A DNA stretch of 8,804 nt from an uncultured Candidatus Peregrinibacteria bacterium (GTDB taxonomy: Bacteria > Patescibacteriota > Gracilibacteria > CAIRYL01): assembly GCA_903882825.1 (NCBI GenBank), contig CAIRYL010000135.1:1-8804 (forward strand). The letters run 5' to 3'. Numbering within the stretch: position 1 is the first letter of the stretch; the number at the start of each line of letters is the position of its first letter. Positions 6,855-8,804 of this stretch are shown piece after piece. A model generated the notes under the pieces. The model saw only the letters and a program-made list of their open reading frames with translations, had not been told where the DNA came from and did not search any database. The position numbers and the translations under genes are program-made.

Positions 6855-6932
6855 ACGTCTATAATTTTGCCGAAAATGATTTTAAACTGCAAGAGATGCG
6901 CTCAAAGAAGTATCGCTTTCTTTTCAGTTTTT

Positions 6933-7382
6933 TTATAAGTTTCTAAAGTGTGATGATTTAAAATGCTCTGGATAATGAGCAGAAAGCCGAACAATTTGAG
7001 TATGAGGCAGAAGGGATTTTAAAATTTCAAGATTATTTTGTGGTTTGGATAATTCTGATGAATATTCTTTATTTTCTGGGTTTTTCGGGATGAGCTGGTC
7101 GTATCCCAGCGCAATAATATCTGGTTGTATTTCACAGGGGATTTTAAAATAATCGTGTTCATCGCCTAAAATAACAGTATTTACAAATTTTAAAGCACTC
7201 AGATGGTCTTTTCTTTCTTGCTCTGAAAAATGAGGAACATGCCCTTTCATTTTTTGAATGGATACATCACGTGCCAATACGACCGTAAGATGTTCTCCTA
7301 GTTTTTTTGCTTCTTTCAAAAATTCCGTATGTCCAGGATGTACAATATCAAAACTGCCAAAAACGAGGACTTTATATGCCAC
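6933..7382 (-). CDS. RibL/TagD-type nucleotidyltransferase
   Basis: A small (149-residue) cytidylyl/adenylyltransferase of the HxGH superfamily. Such enzymes transfer AMP or CMP from a nucleoside triphosphate to FMN, glycerol phosphate or similar substrates. Seen in the sequence: VLVFGSFDIVHPGHTEFL at 5-22 with the H15-P-G-H18 nucleotide-binding signature, SEQERKDHLSALKFVNTVILGD at 53-74, QPDIIALGYDQ at 86-96, and FKSS at 141-144, which matches the family's terminal motif. The pattern resembles archaeal-type FAD synthetase (RibL) and glycerol-3-phosphate cytidylyltransferase; the substrate cannot be decided. I chose GTG 7382 because family members start directly before the first beta strand. 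An ATG at 7436 would add 18 residues unlike the family and deepen the overlap with secA. From GTG the gene overlaps the secA end by 11 bases, with a weak AAGAAG site just upstream, suggesting translational coupling. Confidence 0.85.
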   Translation of the reverse strand: MAYKVLVFGSFDIVHPGHTEFLKEAKKLGEHLTVVLARDVSIQKMKGHVPHFSEQERKDHLSALKFVNTVILGDEHDYFKIPCEIQPDIIALGYDQLIPKNPENKEYSSELSKPQNNLEILKSLLPHTQIVRLSAHYPEHFKSSHFRNL

Positions 7383-8804
7383 AACACTTCTTATATTTTT
7401 TCCCACTTCCACAAAAACAAGGATCATTTCTCCCAATGGTAGAAATATTTTTTACTGTTCCTTCATCTGCTAAAACTTTTACGTGGGTCACATTTCCCGA
7501 AAGTCCTTTTGAAGAAACGGGAGGTTTGGCCAATGGACCAGTAAAAGAAAGATTTTCTTCAATTTCATCTTCATTGGTTTTTATTTGCATTTTTTCAATT
7601 GGATTTTCTGGAAGACGAGTTTCTACTTCAATATGAAACAGTGTTATCAGCGTTCCTCTTCTAATATCCGCTAAAAGTTTTTCAAAAAGTAAATATGCAT
7701 CTGCTTTAAATTCCATTAGTGGATCTCTTTGTCCATATGCGCGAAGTGCTACCTGTTCCCTGAGCTGTGTCATGGCTTCTAAATGTTCCATAAACAGAAG
7801 ATCGATATTGCGAAGATATACCATTCTTTCCGCAGTTCTTGCAATTTCTTCCGATGGGAATCGTGATTCTTTTTCGTGGTATGATTGAGTGAGATATTCT
7901 ACTGCCGTTGCAGACAATGATTCTTCATTTTCTATTTCTTGGAGTAATTCAAGAGAGAGATTTTCAGAATGATGGATGCCAGAAAGGGCATTGTAGATTC
8001 CAGAAATATCCCATTGGTGTATTTCTCGATGTGCGATTGAGTTTTGTACAATATTTGATGCTTCACTTTCAATCATTTCTAAAATTTCTCCACGGATGTT
8101 TTCGTGCTCCAGCACTTTTCTCCGTCGTGCATAAATAATTTCTCGATGTCGATTCATCACATCGTCGTACTGAAGAACGTGTTTTCGTCGGTCAAAATGC
8201 AGTCCTTCCACTTTTTTTTGTGCACTTTCTATCCCAGAGCTAATAATTCTGTTTTGAATAGGGAGATCTTCCGGAACACTCATGGCATTCATCATCTCTA
8301 AAAGCCTGTCCGAACCAAAAAGTCGCATGAGTGAATCTTCGAGTGAAACGAAAAATTGTGTTTCTCCAGGGTCTCCCTGTCTTCCGGCGCGTCCTCTCAG
8401 CTGATTATCAATTCTTCGTGATTCATGACGTTCTGATCCTATAATAGCCAGTCCTCCGAGATCTTGTACTCCTACTCCGAGTTTAATATCGGTTCCACGT
8501 CCTGCCATATTCGTAGCAATGGTAATGGCGCCTCGTTCACCAGCTTTTGCCACAATTTCGGCTTCGCTTTCGTGGTGTTTTGCGTTTAAAACCTTATGTG
8601 GAATTTCTGCTTGTGTGAGAAGAGCGGAAAGAATTTCTGATTTTTCAATAGAAATAGTTCCAATAAGAACGGGTTGACCAGTTTTATATTTTTCTTTTAC
8701 ATGTTCTCTAATAGCCAAAAATTTTCCTTTTTCGTTTTTAAAAATAATGTCTGAGAGATCATTTCGTATTACTGGTTTATTTGGAGGAATGGGAAGAACT
8801 GGCA
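7372..8804 (-). CDS. secA: Preprotein translocase ATPase SecA, C-terminal half (runs off right edge)
   Basis: The ATP-driven motor that pushes unfolded preproteins through SecYEG. The reading frame is open to the right edge, with 476 residues visible and the N-terminal half (first nucleotide-binding domain, preprotein cross-linking domain) outside. From the edge: IPPNKPVIRND, which joins the two ATPase lobes; the second nucleotide-binding domain (PVLIGTISIEKSE); ATNMAGRGTDIKLG at about 96-109; and the helicase-like arginine motif QLRGRAGRQGDPG at about 134-146. The helical scaffold and wing domains follow (RRKHVLQYDDVMNRHR, MEHLEAMTQLREQVALRAYGQRDP split across two turns). The C-terminus ends in a complete SEC-C zinc motif, NDPCFCGSGKKYKKCCG, with CxC and CC ligands; in E. 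coli this tail binds SecB and lipids. A TTG at 8718 is internal, not a start. The stop overlaps the nucleotidyltransferase start by 11 bases. It is the most upstream visible gene of the secA-to-hydrolase cluster. Confidence 0.98.
   Translation of the reverse strand, partial: PVLPIPPNKPVIRNDLSDIIFKNEKGKFLAIREHVKEKYKTGQPVLIGTISIEKSEILSALLTQAEIPHKVLNAKHHESEAEIVAKAGERGAITIATNMAGRGTDIKLGVGVQDLGGLAIIGSERHESRRIDNQLRGRAGRQGDPGETQFFVSLEDSLMRLFGSDRLLEMMNAMSVPEDLPIQNRIISSGIESAQKKVEGLHFDRRKHVLQYDDVMNRHREIIYARRRKVLEHENIRGEILEMIESEASNIVQNSIAHREIHQWDISGIYNALSGIHHSENLSLELLQEIENEESLSATAVEYLTQSYHEKESRFPSEEIARTAERMVYLRNIDLLFMEHLEAMTQLREQVALRAYGQRDPLMEFKADAYLLFEKLLADIRRGTLITLFHIEVETRLPENPIEKMQIKTNEDEIEENLSFTGPLAKPPVSSKGLSGNVTHVKVLADEGTVKNISTIGRNDPCFCGSGKKYKKCCGI

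Noticed and set aside
6858..6892. Promoter before ftsX
   Set aside because: Two overlapping weak pairs (TTGCAG/CAAAAT and TTTAAA/TATAGA, each 17 bases apart) would place the transcript start at or inside the ATG. Neither is convincing, and readthrough from the upstream gene is as likely.
6904..6926. Imperfect hairpin AAAGAAG/CTTTCTTT followed by T-run on plus strand, between the nucleotidyltransferase and ftsX
   Set aside because: The stem is short, AT-rich and bulged, and the T-run is on the strand with no gene.
1..8804. Recoding of TGA as glycine (as in Gracilibacteria/Absconditabacteria)
   Set aside because: TGA ends the S51 peptidase-like and hydrolase genes at natural lengths, and no recognisable gene contains an internal TGA.
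1..8804. tRNA genes, CRISPR array, insertion sequence, toxin-antitoxin or phage genes
   Set aside because: I looked on both strands and saw no supporting sequence; the window is nearly filled by the genes listed.

Overview
This is an AT-rich stretch of a small, tightly packed bacterial genome. It is made almost entirely of housekeeping genes, with short or overlapping gene junctions. The gene content, the threonyl-tRNA synthetase without a TGS domain and the near absence of Shine-Dalgarno sites suggest a Patescibacteria (CPR) or similarly reduced bacterium. That placement is inference: there is no rRNA in the window. TGA serves as a normal stop codon (ends of the S51 peptidase-like gene and the hydrolase). 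This argues against the Gracilibacteria/Absconditabacteria code, in which TGA means glycine.

Layout. At 1-458 (minus strand) is the N-terminal part of an unrecognised charged protein that runs off the left edge. A 15-bp hairpin at 545-578 separates it from a two-gene minus-strand unit: an S51 peptidase-like gene (2446-3063) followed by thrS (599-2404). A 148-base divergent spacer carries a good sigma70-type promoter for ruvB (3212-4231, plus strand) and a weaker candidate for the peptidase-like gene. ruvB ends 15 bases from the convergent end of a long minus-strand cluster, read from right to left: secA (partial, off the right edge), a RibL/TagD-type nucleotidyltransferase, ftsX, recO and a membrane-anchored alpha/beta hydrolase.

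Roles. The genes cover protein export (SecA), divisome or cell-wall control (FtsX), recombinational repair (RecO, RuvB), aminoacylation (ThrRS), nucleotide or cofactor transfer, and two hydrolases. The clustering looks like genome compaction rather than one pathway. ftsX has no adjacent ftsE, and ruvB has no adjacent ruvA or ruvC.

The least ordinary signal is inside thrS. Three G/C-tipped palindromes lie in frame within the coding sequence. Two are diverged copies of one unit, 108 bases apart, in the same frame and encoding a similar peptide. The third is a perfect 10+10 inverted repeat in a segment that seems to be an insertion relative to E. coli ThrRS. They resemble protein-coding palindromic repeat elements such as those of Rickettsia. 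I see no tRNA, rRNA, CRISPR array, insertion sequence or defence system, and no convincing new multi-gene system.
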